Made by a program: the position numbers and the translations under genes
Part shown: in pieces, positions 10,412-22,742 of the stretch
Layout of the letters: every line of letters begins with the position of its first letter
Position numbering within the stretch: the stretch's first letter is position 1
The notes under the pieces: model-generated
The model's database searches: none
What the model was told of the DNA's origin: nothing
Seen by the model: the letters and a program-made list of their open reading frames with translations, nothing else
NCBI GenBank assembly: GCA_907164885.2
Contig: OU015496.1
Location: 102,912,325 to 102,976,324, forward strand
Source of the DNA: Dolomedes plantarius
Lineage: Eukaryota; Arthropoda; Arachnida; Araneae; Dolomedidae
Length of the DNA stretch: 64,000 bases
Direction: 5' to 3'

Positions 10412-11714
10412 CAGAGGCTGTTCACACATTTTTTAGACGATGTACATTGTATTCACAAAGCTAAATTACATAAAATTCTTGTGTTTTAAATGTTCTATTT
10501 GACATCCCTTATTCTGAACTATCTTTCGACACCGCAATTTCTAGGATAATAATGCCTTTTGAAGTGTCAGAAGAGGTATTCTATCCCATTCCACCTGAAC
10601 AGCTTTCCAGAGTCCTGTAAGGGTTTTGGGACGACGTTTGGATAATGCAGATTTTAAAAGTCCGAAAGCACAAAAATCCATAGGTGATACATCGGGAGAT
10701 TTAGTAGGGATATCGGTGAAGGGTATGGCCTTGATACCAGTTTTTTTGTTCCATTTCTTTTAGGAAATTTACAGTGGATTTTGATGTGTGACTGCTAGCT
10801 TTGTCCTGATGGAGTCTCACAGATTGATGGCACTGTGGGTAAAGCGATGTTATTTCATTCAGAAAAATTGGCAATAAAATATGTTCCTGATAGTACTTGG
10901 AGTTAATCTTGACATTTTTTTTCCACTCTCTTTATTTTTAACTTGCCATTATAAGAAAAACCAGCAACAATCATGAATCCCTTAGAAAAACTTTCTTTCG
11001 ATTCTTTGAACCATGTACTTAAATTTTTTTCTCCACTTTTATGATAATAAATGGCTCTTTTTTTGTTGCAGTCATTTAAGTACACCCATGGTTCATCTAT
11101 TGTGACAATTGTTTTCCATTTTTCTTTGGATAAGTGTTTCTCATATAGAATTCTGCAGCGTGTCCTGAGTTCAGCGATATGATTTGGAAGAAGACGATGC
11201 ACATTGCGTTTTTTCGCTTTCTTAAGATTTAAATCAACGTTATCATTTTGTTCACAGTAGACACCGAGCATTTTAATGATTTTGCAACTGTCCTTTGACT
11301 AGAGGATTTTCTTTTAACATTAAACAACGTACCTTTGCAATAGTCGAAGATGTCCGTTTTTTCCTTGGATACTTGTTCTGAATTTTTGTCCTACTTGAGG
11401 CTCCAATTTGACGTTTTTTTCCTTTCTTGTTGACGATATTACCTATCGACGCTTTAGATATCACAAAACCATGACTCTCACATCGTTTTTGGATAACGGA
11501 GTATGCATATTTCTCTTCGGAAAGACCACAAATGTAGCCTTCGAACTACTGCTTTGTTGAAAACGCCATTTTGTATAAAAAAAAAAACTTTCAAGCCGCA
11601 GACGATAATTTTGACTTTTAAAAATATAGTACAATTGCAATTATTTCTTTTGCAGCAAACGATTTTTTATTACCGCTTACCAAAATCGTCTAAAAAATGT
11701 GCGAACAGCCTCTG
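10412..11714 (-). mobile_element. mariner-like element, family A, copy 1 (1,303 bp)
   Basis: The ends are inverted repeats of at least 29 bp, CAGAGGCTGTTCACACATTT on the left and the reverse complement of CAGAGGCTGTTCGCACATTT on the right, with one visible mismatch. TA lies on both sides (10410-10411, 11715-11716), the usual mariner target duplication. A broken transposase gene fills the interior on the minus strand. A second, shorter copy lies at 59057-59985. Confidence 0.9.
10541..11569 (-). pseudogene. mariner-like transposase, broken (copy 1)
   Basis: The frame starts at ATG 11567-11569 (MAFSTKQ) and ends at TAG 10541-10543, about 342 codons, the usual mariner size. An early in-frame TAG follows residue 7. 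Helix-turn-helix regions follow (KASIGNIVNKKGKKRQIG; a shifted frame gives RTVAKSLKCSVSTVNK). The catalytic part holds the first Asp in TIDEPWVYLND, the second in HQDKASSHTSKS and the third in KSPDVSPMDF, with about 36 residues between the last two. Frameshifts occur near 11280 and 10905. Mariner transposases cut and paste the element into TA sites; this copy cannot make the full protein. Confidence 0.85.
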
Positions 11715-11716
11715 TA

Positions 11717-12470
11717 TAACAACTCTATAATTTTTTTAGTTAAACGATATTATCACTCAAAAGAGAATATTTGTGTTTAGATCCCATATATTATAGCTCT
11801 GTTATAAACTTTGTTATGACATTCGGTGAACCAGTGTCAAAATTACAAAGGAAATCTACTACAATTTAGTTTTTTTCTGAGGTTTACAATATAAGTCACT
11901 AAATTTATAAATCACTAAATGTTTACTGGCGTATTAGATGAATTAAATACGTGAAGAGATCTAAAGAAAAAAAGAATTATCACTGGCATAATGTCGGATA
12001 TATAATGAATCGTTTTTCAAAGGGACTATATATCCTTAATCCTTCTTATTGTTGCGTTTTTGTTAAAGTTAAAGAAATGCTTCAATAAACAAGTTAAAAG
12101 AAGTTGCTTCAATAACATGTTAAAGAAATGCTTCAATATGCATAGCTTAATAGAAGATAATCCACATTAACAAAGGTATATAATTTAAATGGATGAAAAT
12201 TTGCGTCTGCCGTAATAATACAGTACATGATTCGACATAAAAACTGAAATAGTACGAATCTTGTCAAATGTGTGTAATATATATATTCACGGAAAAAGAC
12301 TGAAATATTTTGAGTCATATCTCATAAAGAAGGCAACATTTCTATATTAAAATAAACGCTATTAGGGACTAATTAATTGAAGTTTAAAATATTATAATGC
12401 ATTGCGTTCTATAAATATCAGATCTGTAATAATGTATTGAATTGTCATTGATCCAGAATATGCTTAGTCA
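11717..12470. other. AT-rich non-coding stretch
   Basis: No gene seen. A short duplication GTTAAAGAAATGCTTCAATA occurs at about 12066 and 12119. Confidence 0.4.
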
Positions 12471-12474
12471 TTAA

Positions 12475-12948
12475 CCCTCCAACAGTCACGTGGTTGACAT
12501 TTCACCCATCTGCTTTCATCTTCCCTAATGGCGGCCATCTGAAGGTTGGAAGTCTAACCATTTCCATCTACCTTTAAATGAGACTTCCTTCTTGTATCCT
12601 CTCTTTTCACTTTAGTTAGTCTCTAACTGTTCTAAGATTGAATAGCGTCGATGTTCACTGTTGCGAGAAATGCGGAAAGTGGATAAGTGATGACCATTTG
12701 AAAAATGTATGTGCAAAATACTTTTAATTCTTTTAAAATTTTGAATGTATGGTTAATTTCTAATAAATAATATTTCTTTTAAAAAAAAATTTGCGTTTTA
12801 TTTGTAGTATATACTCTTAATGAACTGTAGGAATAATTAGGTTACAAAAAAATTAAATGAATATGAAAAAACACCAACATAAATGTGGGCGACACTTGTA
12901 CCCCACGCGACCATTCGTGTTACAGCAATAGACACTACTATTCGAGGG
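12475..12948. mobile_element. TTAA-flanked short element (piggyBac-style)
   Basis: TTAA at 12471-12474 and 12949-12952 bracket 474 bp that begin CCCTCCAACAGT and end ACTATTCGAGGG, an imperfect terminal inverted repeat (CCCTC then AA-AGT). TTAA duplications are the signature of piggyBac transposons. There is no transposase. The terminal match is short, so chance is not excluded. Confidence 0.5.
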
Positions 12949-13139
12949 TTAAGAAAAATTACACAAAACTAATATTTTCTCGTACGTGCAGAATAAGAAT
13001 ATTATTTTTAATTATTTTAACTATTATTTTTAATTAGGATGTATTATTTTTAAAATATTATTTTAAATATTTTTAACATATCTTTTAATGTCTGAAAGTC
13101 TTTTACCGGATGTAGATCTTTTCGTTGGGGAGTTTGAAG

Positions 13140-13990
13140 TTTCTACTTCTTAGAAGTGATATAATGTAGGAGGAATTTAAATTTGAAAATATTTTTTGCT
13201 CATTTCTGCGTATTCATACTAACTTACCGCATTGCCAGTAATTTGATAAACGCTAAAGCATGAAGAAAAATAACAGATAATTATTCTTTCCGAAAACGCG
13301 CATAGTTTGAATATTCTTTTTGTAGGCTTATATTTTATTTTATATATCTTTTACGAAGCAATATACTAGATCTCTACATTGTCGAATTTAAGGTTACTAG
13401 CAGCTGTTTCAACGTGGGAGAAATTTTAATTTAAAAACCCTCTCTTGTTCAGTTCTGAGGATCCCTACTAAAGAATTAAATTGATATCGATTCAGTTTCT
13501 TCTTAGTCATCGAGAATATGATACAGAACCAATCTTTACCAAAAAGGCGAACAATAATATTAATAATTTTCAAAAGGCATATATTTCAATTTCTATTTTT
13601 TTTTTTTTTTATTTTTTTTTTTACTGAAACGTCGATCTTTTATGTTGAATATAAAGAAATTACTACTTGGAAATTATTTGATGTGAGTGAAATTTAAGTT
13701 TGAAACCATTCATAGTTCAGTTCTGCGGATCGCTACTAACGCATTAAATTGTAATTGATTCAGTGTATTCTTAGTCAACCAGAAAAATGATACAGAACCA
13801 ATTTATACTTGAAAGCGCTTAGTATGAACGATATATTTTTAAAGGGATATCTTTCAATTTCCAAGTCTTTCTCTGAAAAGCTGACCTTTTATGTTGAATA
13901 TAAAGTAATTGAAACTAGGAAATAACTGAACGTGAACAAAATTTAAATTTTAAAATCCTTTATTTTCCGCTTCTGCGGATGAATATGTCA
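13140..13990. repeat. four diverged direct repeats of about 255 bp
   Basis: Copies are anchored by GAAATTTAA-like blocks at about 13174, 13424, 13691 and 13940, each followed by a T-rich segment and TTCTGCGGAT-like sequence. Copies 2 and 3 share the longest match (TTCAGTTCTG-GGATC-CTACTAA, ATTGATTCAG, GATACAGAACCAAT, CTTTTATGTTGAATATAAAG). No coding potential. Confidence 0.65.
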
Positions 13991-15850
13991 AATATTTATC
14001 ACAAAGAGAAATGGTAAAAAAAGAAGTTTTTGACTCTGCGCAACTAAAGAAGCATTTCAGAGAGCGAGATATCTTTGAAAAATGTCCTCCATCAGAACCA
14101 CACGTTTTGATGCTAATGCAGATTTCTAATTCTAAAGTTATTCTTTCCAGAACACGAAGCATTCTCCCTCAAGTAAGTGGTCATAAAAGTTATTAATAGG
14201 GAACTGCTACTTGCGCAGATTGCTTCTGGCTTGATTCCAGCAACATCTTAAAAGGTCCGCACTGTCCCAAAGCGGGATGTGAGAGACAATTGTTTTTTTT
14301 TTTTTCAGAGACGTTTCCTTACTCGGATATGTCAAGTGCAAAGATAGAGAGGTAAACATATGTGATACGAAATAAGTTGGATTGCTCTTATTATAATAAG
14401 TAATTTCGTGTATTTCGTATAAAATAGAAAAATTAAAGCTGAAAATTTCAAAATAAATTGCTAATATTTTGAAAATTTGGGGGGTTGTAAGTTCCATGCA
14501 GTATCTTCTAACACAATCTTTCAAAATTAACACACGTACACATTAAATTGTGTGTGAATTTATATATACATATATGATATCGACCATGCAACAAATGAGC
14601 CAAATACATGTAAAATGGAGAATACGGGAAAATATTTATTACAGTGTAAATAAAATTATTTAGATCTTTCACATATTTTTCTTCTATCTGGATTTTTACA
14701 CCGCAGTAAAGTAAAAGCCTTCCTAGCCTTTTTGGATAACCTTGGTAACTCTTTATCAGCACTTATTGCTGACTCGACAAATAAAAAACTGGCAACCAAC
14801 AGGAGCTAGTGCGGATAAATATGTATAGACTAATTTCTATTCTACCAACAAAGAATATAGCATTAGAGATTAGTAGGATGTTATCGCTGTTATGAGAAGA
14901 ATACCAATTTCAAGTTCATAGACACTGAAAAGTGAAAATTAGCCCTGCTCGGCGTGTCAGTTCAAATTTTGATGTTCGCAGTGCTAATGATCTGCATATA
15001 CTACATTTCAGTTATTTTACTCATATGTCTCAAACGCGTATTTATCTCAAAAATAGTTTGCAACAGGTTTATGAGTGCTGATCATTATATATAGCGTGCT
15101 CCCGCACATACTACATTCCAAGTACTCCATCTTCCTGTTTCATCTTAGACAAGTGTGTATACATAGTATGCACATACAATCAACACCAACCATATGAACC
15201 TCAAAACAAACAGAAAAACAACCGTAAACATTATCATGACGACGGATTAACCAGTAAAATGAAGTTTTGTTGTTTTCATGGAAAACAATGCTGTTAACAA
15301 AATAGGAAAGAGATTCAGTGGTAGATTATAATAATCAAAGAAATTTAATGCATAAAAACTATTTGAAGCAATAAACAATTGTAATAAATAATTATTTTAA
15401 TAAAAAAATGAATTTAAGGGTTAAAAAACCCAATCTAGAATTCTAGCATAGAGCTGTTCGAACAAGGACCTTTTGTCCCGAATAAAAATCTAAACTGCTA
15501 TGTATCGAGGCAAATAGGGTGTGAGATTACCTCAGTCAATACATAAGTCACCAAAAAGCGATCCACACACACACACACTTTACAGCTTCCTTTTCGAGAA
15601 GAGGTCAGCATTTTAGGCGGAAGGCTGACTTCACCCCAGAGGACTACCAAGCTACTAAGTCCACGGCATAAAAGTTATCCACCATACATAGTGGGCGGCT
15701 ATTTTGCTTGTACATTGTCAAAACATTTCTGCTATAAATAATCTGCCTCCTAAAAGTCAAAAAGAAATTATGGTTCACACGAAGAATTCATTGTTCACGG
15801 ATTACCCAACCAAAAATCTGAAAAGCTTTGAAAATTGTCTGAGCTACTTG
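13991..15850. other. non-coding stretch
   Basis: Nothing supported. Short frames at 14011-14196 (+) and 14207-14762 (-) have no recognisable domain. A small CA run lies at 15567-15580. Confidence 0.45.
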
Positions 15851-15854
15851 TTAA

Positions 15855-16352
15855 CACGTTCACTAACCCCATGGGAAGTTAAAATGATCACCGGTATGCC
15901 AAACTTAAAAACAATAGTTTAACTGTTTGTGAGGGGTTCAAAATATGTCAGCACTATCACTTTAAAATAACAGATATCAAGAAAAATCCAAATAATTTTG
16001 GTGAAAAAACCAAAAACGTACATTTTTGCCGATAAAAACAATCTTTTTGAGCTTAAAAATATAAAATTCTAAACTACTGCACATGTGGCTGCGACAGTAA
16101 GAAAATAACAAATTCTTAAATAAAAAAATTTCCGAGCTGATAATAGATGGCGCAGGGTGTCTAAGTTTGATATTTTTTTTAATAGAACTGATACCGTAGA
16201 GTGCCACCTAGAAACATAAAGTAATTGCTGAAGTGCCCAGGAGATTTTATTTAACATAATATGCAATGATACCCGTGACCCACGGGTTATGCTCACTGCA
16301 CGTAATGAAAAATTTTTGAGACCCACCGGTGATGCTCATGGCAGGGAACGTG
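15855..16352. mobile_element. TTAA-flanked short element (piggyBac-style)
   Basis: TTAA at 15851-15854 and 16353-16356 bracket 498 bp with ends CACGTTCACTAACC and GGCAGGGAACGTG, inverted over about 14 bases with three mismatches. Near the right end a subterminal unit occurs twice, ACCCACGGGTTATGCTCA and ACCCACCGGTGATGCTCA, and its inverse GATCACCGGTATGC lies near the left end. This arrangement supports a real transposon. No transposase is present. Confidence 0.65.
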
Positions 16353-16356
16353 TTAA

Positions 16357-17825
16357 GGATGTCTAGTTTAAAGAGCAATATGCGTGTGAACTCTTCCCTA
16401 CACGCAACTAGACTACAACACCCAAAATCTCGACATATAAAGATTGAAGGTTTGTTACTTGGTGAAACCTATCCGGATTTCGTTTAAATCCAGTTACTCC
16501 AGCTTTAGAGTTTACAGAATGTAAAGTGAAGTGTAAAAGCGTATTGTGCAGTAGTCTATTTTCAGTGACAGGAAGCTGTAATTGCTATCGATAGACAATT
16601 TAGTAATTTTGCACAATGAATAAGGATAACTAAATTCGAATTTTTTTCAATGCTTCACCTGCCAAAAAAATACCAAGGAATAATTCTGATGTCAATTTAT
16701 CACAGAGGTTACTGCCGGATCGAAAGGAAAAATTTTCGAATCCATAACTCCTGAAAAAATCTTCGAACACTTACACCGGTGAGCTGTATCACCAGATTCA
16801 TATCTAAAAGAAAGCTTATGAGATAACATTTAACAAAAAGTTGAAAACAAATTCCAACATCCCAAATTATTAACAATCATCATTTAAAGACTGATAACAG
16901 TGTTCATAAAAATCAGCTTAGACTTTTTTCTCAATTTAATCGCATATTCCAGATTGAATTAAAAAAAAATCCAATCCAGTTTAACTGACTATTGAATAAA
17001 AATTCGAGTGATAAATTATTTTTTGCCCCATACGCTTCTATACGGATACATTTTATATGATTTGAATAAAAGAACAACAATTTAAAAACATTTTATTGCT
17101 GTTTTTTCATTTATCATGGATGAATCGAAAATGTATCTCAAGAAAATCGCAGGCAATAACGCTATGAATTTATTTCTTTACACTCCAGAAAACGTATCTA
17201 AACTAAGGTGGTCATGTTACGCCTCAAAAATTCTTTGGAACCATTCGTCTATTTCTCATGCTTACTTGGCTGAATTCCAGGCACGAAGAGATTATTTTTG
17301 CTAACAACTGGACTTCCATATATATGTATAGCCTTTATGATGCTTTAAACGTGGAGAAATGTGACTGCTGTAGAGGCAAGCGCCACGGACTTATAATCTG
17401 ATATTAGCATTTAAATGCAGTTTTTGATGGTGTGGAATTCCTAGGAAGAATATTTAGCTGCGTGAGATGTTCAGATGTGTCTCATATAATCGCCTATAAA
17501 CGCCCTTATTAAAAATATTCAGGAGCATTTGTAATCTTGATGTTTGTATATCGTTGTGTTTACGAAAGCAGTTTATATTGGAGATAATTTTTTTTAACCA
17601 TTTCTTTACAAGAGTAAATTTACTTTTTGCAGTTTAAAACTAAGATTAAAATTAAGTTCAACCCGTTTATGCAAAGCAAAGTTAAAAAATTCACACAGTA
17701 AAGCAAAATTTTAAAAGATTGGAGGAAATTTCTGATGTCAATTTAGTTGGTTCAGAACACTACGGTATTTTTCTGCTACACGAGGACTAATTTGATCGAG
17801 ACCTGTTGCTTAAAGCCGATTCCGA
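16357..17825. other. AT-rich non-coding stretch
   Basis: No supported gene. A short open frame at 17116-17304 has no recognised domain. Confidence 0.45.
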
Positions 17826-17829
17826 ACGG

Positions 17830-17905
17830 CTACTTACATCCATGCCAAAGTGGGACTCGAACCCATTGGTACCAAAATGCCAGCCACGTTAATTTGAAGA
17901 TGATT
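17830..17905 (-). repeat. tRNA-like SINE fragment (weak)
   Basis: On the minus strand GGGTTCGAGTCCCA matches a Pol III B box, with TGGTACCAATGG just upstream. A clear A box and SINE ends are not seen. It may be an old tRNA-derived SINE remnant. Confidence 0.25.
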
Positions 17906-19450
17906 CAATAAGGCCTGGTTGTCGATAAATTATCCAGATACAATCTGCCAACGAGAAATAATTTCAAATAATCTGCTGAAAAACTTTAGTAATAATGGAC
18001 TATTGAATCTAATCCATAGACTTTAGTCTTATTTAGCATGTCCAAATAAAGCTTGGAATTGTTTATATAATATGCTTTTAGAAATCAAACTCCGAGTATT
18101 ATGAGGTTTCGATGCTATAGGGTGTCAATATAAAAAATGTTAGGCTGGAATTTTAAATATTAAAATGTTATAGACAATAAGATTCCTACAGGCATATGAA
18201 GCCAACCATATGAAAAAAATAAAATGTTAAATTCATTGAAAATATAAAAAGAACAATTTTTGTTTCTAAAAGTATCTTTTTCGTAATTCTGTCATGATAC
18301 GCAATTTTTGAATATTCAATTACAATGTTTGCTATTGTTTGAAATTTTTTTCTTAACACTATATCCAAAAAATATTAAACTTCTAATTTAGACTTAAATT
18401 CAATTTTATTAAATCCTGTACTCTTATCAATCCTGAAAATTTAATATTAATCGTTAAGAGGTATTAAAAATATAAAATATTTTATTAAATTACGTCTTAA
18501 GTGTTCCTTATGGCAAACATTTTCAAACTATAAGTACAAATCAGGAGATATTGCCTTAAAATATAAACGAACGAAATTAGTGAATTTATGAATGAGGAAT
18601 TTATTATCTTTAAGCAATAATGCCTGAAAAATAAACTATTGAAAAACATAATTTATCGAAATCAATTTCAGTGCATGGTTATTTTCTCTGGATAAGTCAT
18701 TTTTGTGAGTACATGTAAACGAATACTGAAAACTATAATTTGGTTGAAAAACTATGAAAACCACTTTAAAATGTGTAATCCAGTTTACATAACAGTTTCA
18801 AAATAGGATTTTCTATTATAAAACACAAACATCTAATATCAGAGGAAAAAAGTTAACGTTTATAAAAATACATAATAAAGTTGCAGGATAAGTATGTTAC
18901 GTAAATTTGGTAAAAGCTAAGGGAATTTGGAATATTGAAGGAAGCTATTTAATTTTAAATACAAAAATTCATCTAGAGGAACATAGAAACAAAATAACCC
19001 ATTGATTTTTAACAATGGCCTCAAATTTCCCCGATATTTGCTTACAAATGAACTGCGTTCATTTTAACAATAGCTCGACATTTTCTATACCTTATCTTAG
19101 ACAATGATCGGGTACCGCCAAAAATTCCTTTTGGCCGTTTAAATGAGCTGATGGACACAAAGGATATATTCAATACCACGAGAAAATAAAATATGCTGTT
19201 CAGATATGCGAAGAAAATACCATGCAACGTTGATAATGGAAAGAAAGATCAATGTCCAAATCGACAGTTAAGTTTCATCTACCTTAATTGTCATTCATCG
19301 TTTTGCCAGCAATGATTCCTTATTTAATCCTGCACTCGCCGCTTATATAAAAATTGCAGGCTTGGTCGCTTGGCGTATCATAGGCTCACGCTATCTAATT
19401 TAGGTTTCAGTTATTCTGTTTGTAAAAAAAATATTCATTAAGACAGTATG
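17906..19450. other. AT-rich non-coding stretch
   Basis: Nothing supported beyond low-complexity AT-rich sequence. Confidence 0.45.
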
Positions 19451-19454
19451 TTAA

Positions 19455-19945
19455 CCCCTTCTGTACCAGTGGATCCCCGTAAGGATCCATGGCCTGATTC
19501 TTCACACACACCAATGGATCCACGTATGGATACACTGGTGACAGAAATGTAAATTAACTTTTTTATGTAATTTTTACATAAATCGATTTAAATATCGTTA
19601 TATTTCTATATGTGTCATTTAGATATCGTTATATTTCTATGTGTATCGATTTAGATATCGTTATATTTCTATGTGTATCGATTTAGATATCGTTATATTT
19701 CTATGTGTATCGATTTAGATATCGTTATATTTCTATGTGTATCGATTTATATATCGTTATATTTCTATGTGTATCGATTTAGATATCGTTACATTTCTAT
19801 GTGTATCTATTTAGAAATCGTTATATTTCTATATGCATTGATTTAGATATTGATATATAAAGGTAACAAAATTGTAAACTTTTTTATGTAAATTTTACAT
19901 AAATCGATGTATATATCGTTATGTTTCTATATGTATCGATTTAGA

Positions 19946-19990
<45 letters not shown>

Positions 19991-20138
19991 TTAAATATCA
20001 ATACCTATATCTCTTCTTATTAATATGAATAAAAGCATCTCATTTATCTGAAAACTACTGCTTGATATTTTAAATATAAATTCCCGAAAAACTGGTTTTG
20101 CATGTAATCTTCATATACATATGCTGGTACGGAAGAGG
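19455..20138. mobile_element. TTAA-flanked element carrying a minisatellite
   Basis: TTAA at 19451-19454 and 20139-20142 bracket 684 bp with ends CCCCTTCTGTACCAG and CTGGTACGGAAGAGG, which pair as inverted repeats at 13 of 15 positions. Just inside the left end is a further inverted pair, CCAGTGGATCCCCGTAAGG against GGATCCACGTATGGATACAC. Most of the interior is a tandem repeat. This is consistent with a piggyBac-type MITE; there is no transposase. Confidence 0.75.
19580..19870. repeat. 32-bp minisatellite, about 9 copies
   Basis: Units of 32 bp begin ATCGATTTAGATATCG and continue TTATATTTCTATGTGT, with unit starts at about 19647, 19679, 19711, 19743, 19775 and 19807 and more diverged units outside. 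A further partial copy at 19905-19950 follows a second copy of the block TTTTTTATGTAA-TTTTACATAAATCG that also opens the array. Confidence 0.95.
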
Positions 20139-20318
20139 TTAAAGACATTATGCGTGTAAAGGAAAACGAACAATTTTGTAGCTGGAATTTTATTTAATAA
20201 GTGTAATTTTATGCATTTTTTACAATAAAATAAATTAAAGCAAATGAAAATAAATTTATTTCTAAAAGAATTTTTACAGTAGGATATATAAAAATAAAGC
20301 AAATTTAAAATGTGTATA

Positions 20319-22740
20319 CAGTGGTATCTCGGTTTACGAACAACTCGGTTTACTAACGATTCGGTTTACGAACAAGCGTCAGAGATGAGCTGTCATATGG
20401 TGATATTCAATGCAACCTGATGACACTTGCTTCGGTTCGCAAACAGTCCACATGTTAAGCTCAGTTGGGCTTTCTCTAGCACAGCTTCAACGTTGCTTTC
20501 TCGTGAATCTCATAGTTTTTTTTGCAAATATTTTTGATTAAATTAGCCCTGAATAAGGCTCACAAGAAAATGGCAAGTGCAAGAGATATTGCTAGCAGGA
20601 AACCTAACGTAACTTCTGAGAAAAAAAGAAGGAAATAATAGCTAAACATGAGAATGGTGTGCGTGTTTCTAATCTCGCCACGCAGTTTGGGGAAGTCTAC
20701 CATTTGCACTCTCCTCAAAAACAAAGAGGCATTTAAAACGGAAGATGTTGCTAAAGGAATGACTGTTTTAACGAATTAAAGGTCTCAAGTTTTAGAAAAG
20801 GTAGACACATTATTTCTAGTGGGGGTTACATGGAAAAGAGCATGCTGGCGATAGTATTAGTGAGGCTTTAATGTGCGGAAAGGCTAAGAAGTTGCTCAGT
20901 GGTTTGGTAGCTAAAACCCTGAGTACAAATGGTGTTGAATGTGTATATTTTAAAACTAGTAGAGGTTGGTTTGAGAAATTCCACAAGCGAAGTGGAATTC
21001 ATAGTGTTGTTAGGCATGGGTAGGCTGCTAATTCAGATAAAAAGGCTGCAGATGAATTTGTTGAAGAATTCAAAAAGTTTGTGGAAAATTAAGGCTACTT
21101 GCTAAACCACGTTTTTAATTGTAATGAAACAGGATTGTTTTCGAAAAAAATGCCAAGAAGAACCTACATCATGAAATATGAGAAGGCATTATTGTGTGCT
21201 AATGCAAGTGGTGGTTGTAAAATCAAGCCACTTTTAGTTCACCACTCTGAAAATCGTGGTGCATTCAAGAAAAATAATGTGCTGAAAGCTAAACTGTCTG
21301 TAATGTGTAGAGCAAGTGTTAAGGCCTGGGAAACAAGAGTCATTTTCATGAGGTTGATTACTGAGATCTTAGCACCAGCTGTCAAGTATTGAAAAGAATG
21401 CTTTGTCCTTGAAGTGTCTTCGACATGGATAACGCTTCTGCCTATCCTCAAAATTTCTAAAAAGACTTAAACATCAAATATAACTTCATTAAGGTCAAAA
21501 TTCTACCACCCAGCACAGCCTATGAACCAGCTGGTTATTTCTAATTTTAAAAAATTGCATATTATGGCACTCTTTTCAAGATGTCTTTAAGTCACAAATG
21601 ACATCTATTTGACCCTGAGAGATTTTTGAAATGAACACTTCGATATCCTCAACTGCATCCGCAACATTATTGATTAGACTTATAGGGGGTCTCTTATCAT
21701 ACCTTGCAAACTACCTGGAAGATATTTTAGCCTATTTGTGTGCCAGAGACAGACTTCTAGGGCTGTGATAATTTGTTAAAGAGGCGGAAGTCAAAGTTGT
21801 GGATGGCATACTGTCCATGCGCAAAACTATGGGTTTTTCGGTCGACTGTGAAGATGTAGATGAGCTGGTGGACGAACACGGTGAAGAACCCACCACAGAA
21901 GAACTTGTTGAGCTGCAGAGTCAACAGGTGAATGCTATCCAGTAGGAGCATTTGGAAAGAAAAACAAGAAGGAATAATGATAATAAAAGAAAAACAATGA
22001 TAGGGATAATGTTTCCATTACCATGATAAGTTTCAAAGTATACACCGTCCTCAACGAGTAGCTTATACGGCAGATGTTAAATACTGATAACTGGTCATTA
22101 CGACGATAAACCTCTCACCGTCCGTTCGGCAGGTCCAGACAACTGTCCCTTACCCCGATAATCCACCGTCCCACCCTTATACAGCAAGTGTAATGAAGTG
22201 CAGGCATTTATTAAAAAGCCTCACCCTAATAAACTGTGACCAACAGATCAGTTAATATTCTAAATGACAATGTGATATCCCACTTCTGTGGAATTCTTCA
22301 GAAAAGCAAAAGACAAATTTCTCTGGATCGGTTTCTCGTGCCAAAATCAGCTAGTAAGATTGCAAGTAGACGAAGAGAAAAAACACTAGAATCAGAATTG
22401 CCTAGTGATATTATGGAGGATGACTTACCTTCCATTCAGTAACATTTGTAGTCCTCCCTCCCTTTTCAACAATCAGTCATCTGCACCAGCCATTATCCAC
22501 CACAAAGCAAAAATGCTGTACTATCATGTGTTAGTTCTTCATAATAAAGTCTGGTTTAATTTATTTTCACCATTTATTTATAACAAAACCCATAAAACAA
22601 GGTAAAAATAACTCTAGGGATTAAACGTATTAATTCTTTATTCGTTAATGTATATGGGAAAAACTGCTTTGGTCTGCGAACATTTCGGTTTGCGAAGCAA
22701 GTCTCAGAACGAATTAAGTTCGTAAACCGAGTTACCACTG
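20319..22740 (+). mobile_element. Tigger/pogo-type DNA transposon (2,422 bp)
   Basis: The left end CAGTGGTATCTCGGTTTACG and right end CGTAAACCGAGTTACCACTG are inverted repeats, with TA on both sides (20317-20318, 22741-22742). The size and the CAGTGG-type terminus are typical of Tigger elements. A degraded transposase gene runs across the interior on the plus strand. Confidence 0.92.
20570..22442 (+). pseudogene. Tigger/pogo transposase (DDE_1), broken
   Basis: ATG at 20570 opens a CENP-B-like region (MASARDIASRKPNVTSEKKR) that soon meets stops. The catalytic region is clear from 21099: NCNETGLF, PRRTY, ALLCANASGGCKIKPLLVHH. Known relatives carry Asp in the first motif (VDETGL); here it is Asn. 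The middle catalytic Asp survives in MDNASAYP (about 21425). The last motif reads QPMNQ where relatives have QPMDQ, so two of three metal ligands are lost. A short deletion removes residues between KALL and CAN. The C terminus QISLDRFL resembles the PCNA-binding box described for pogo transposases, followed by ESELPSDIMEDDLPS, and ends with TAA 22440-22442. This gene is inactive. Confidence 0.88.
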
Positions 22741-22742
22741 TA

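Noticed and set aside
19580..19870. A CRISPR-like array
   Set aside because: The 32-bp units are contiguous with no spacers, and the context is eukaryotic.
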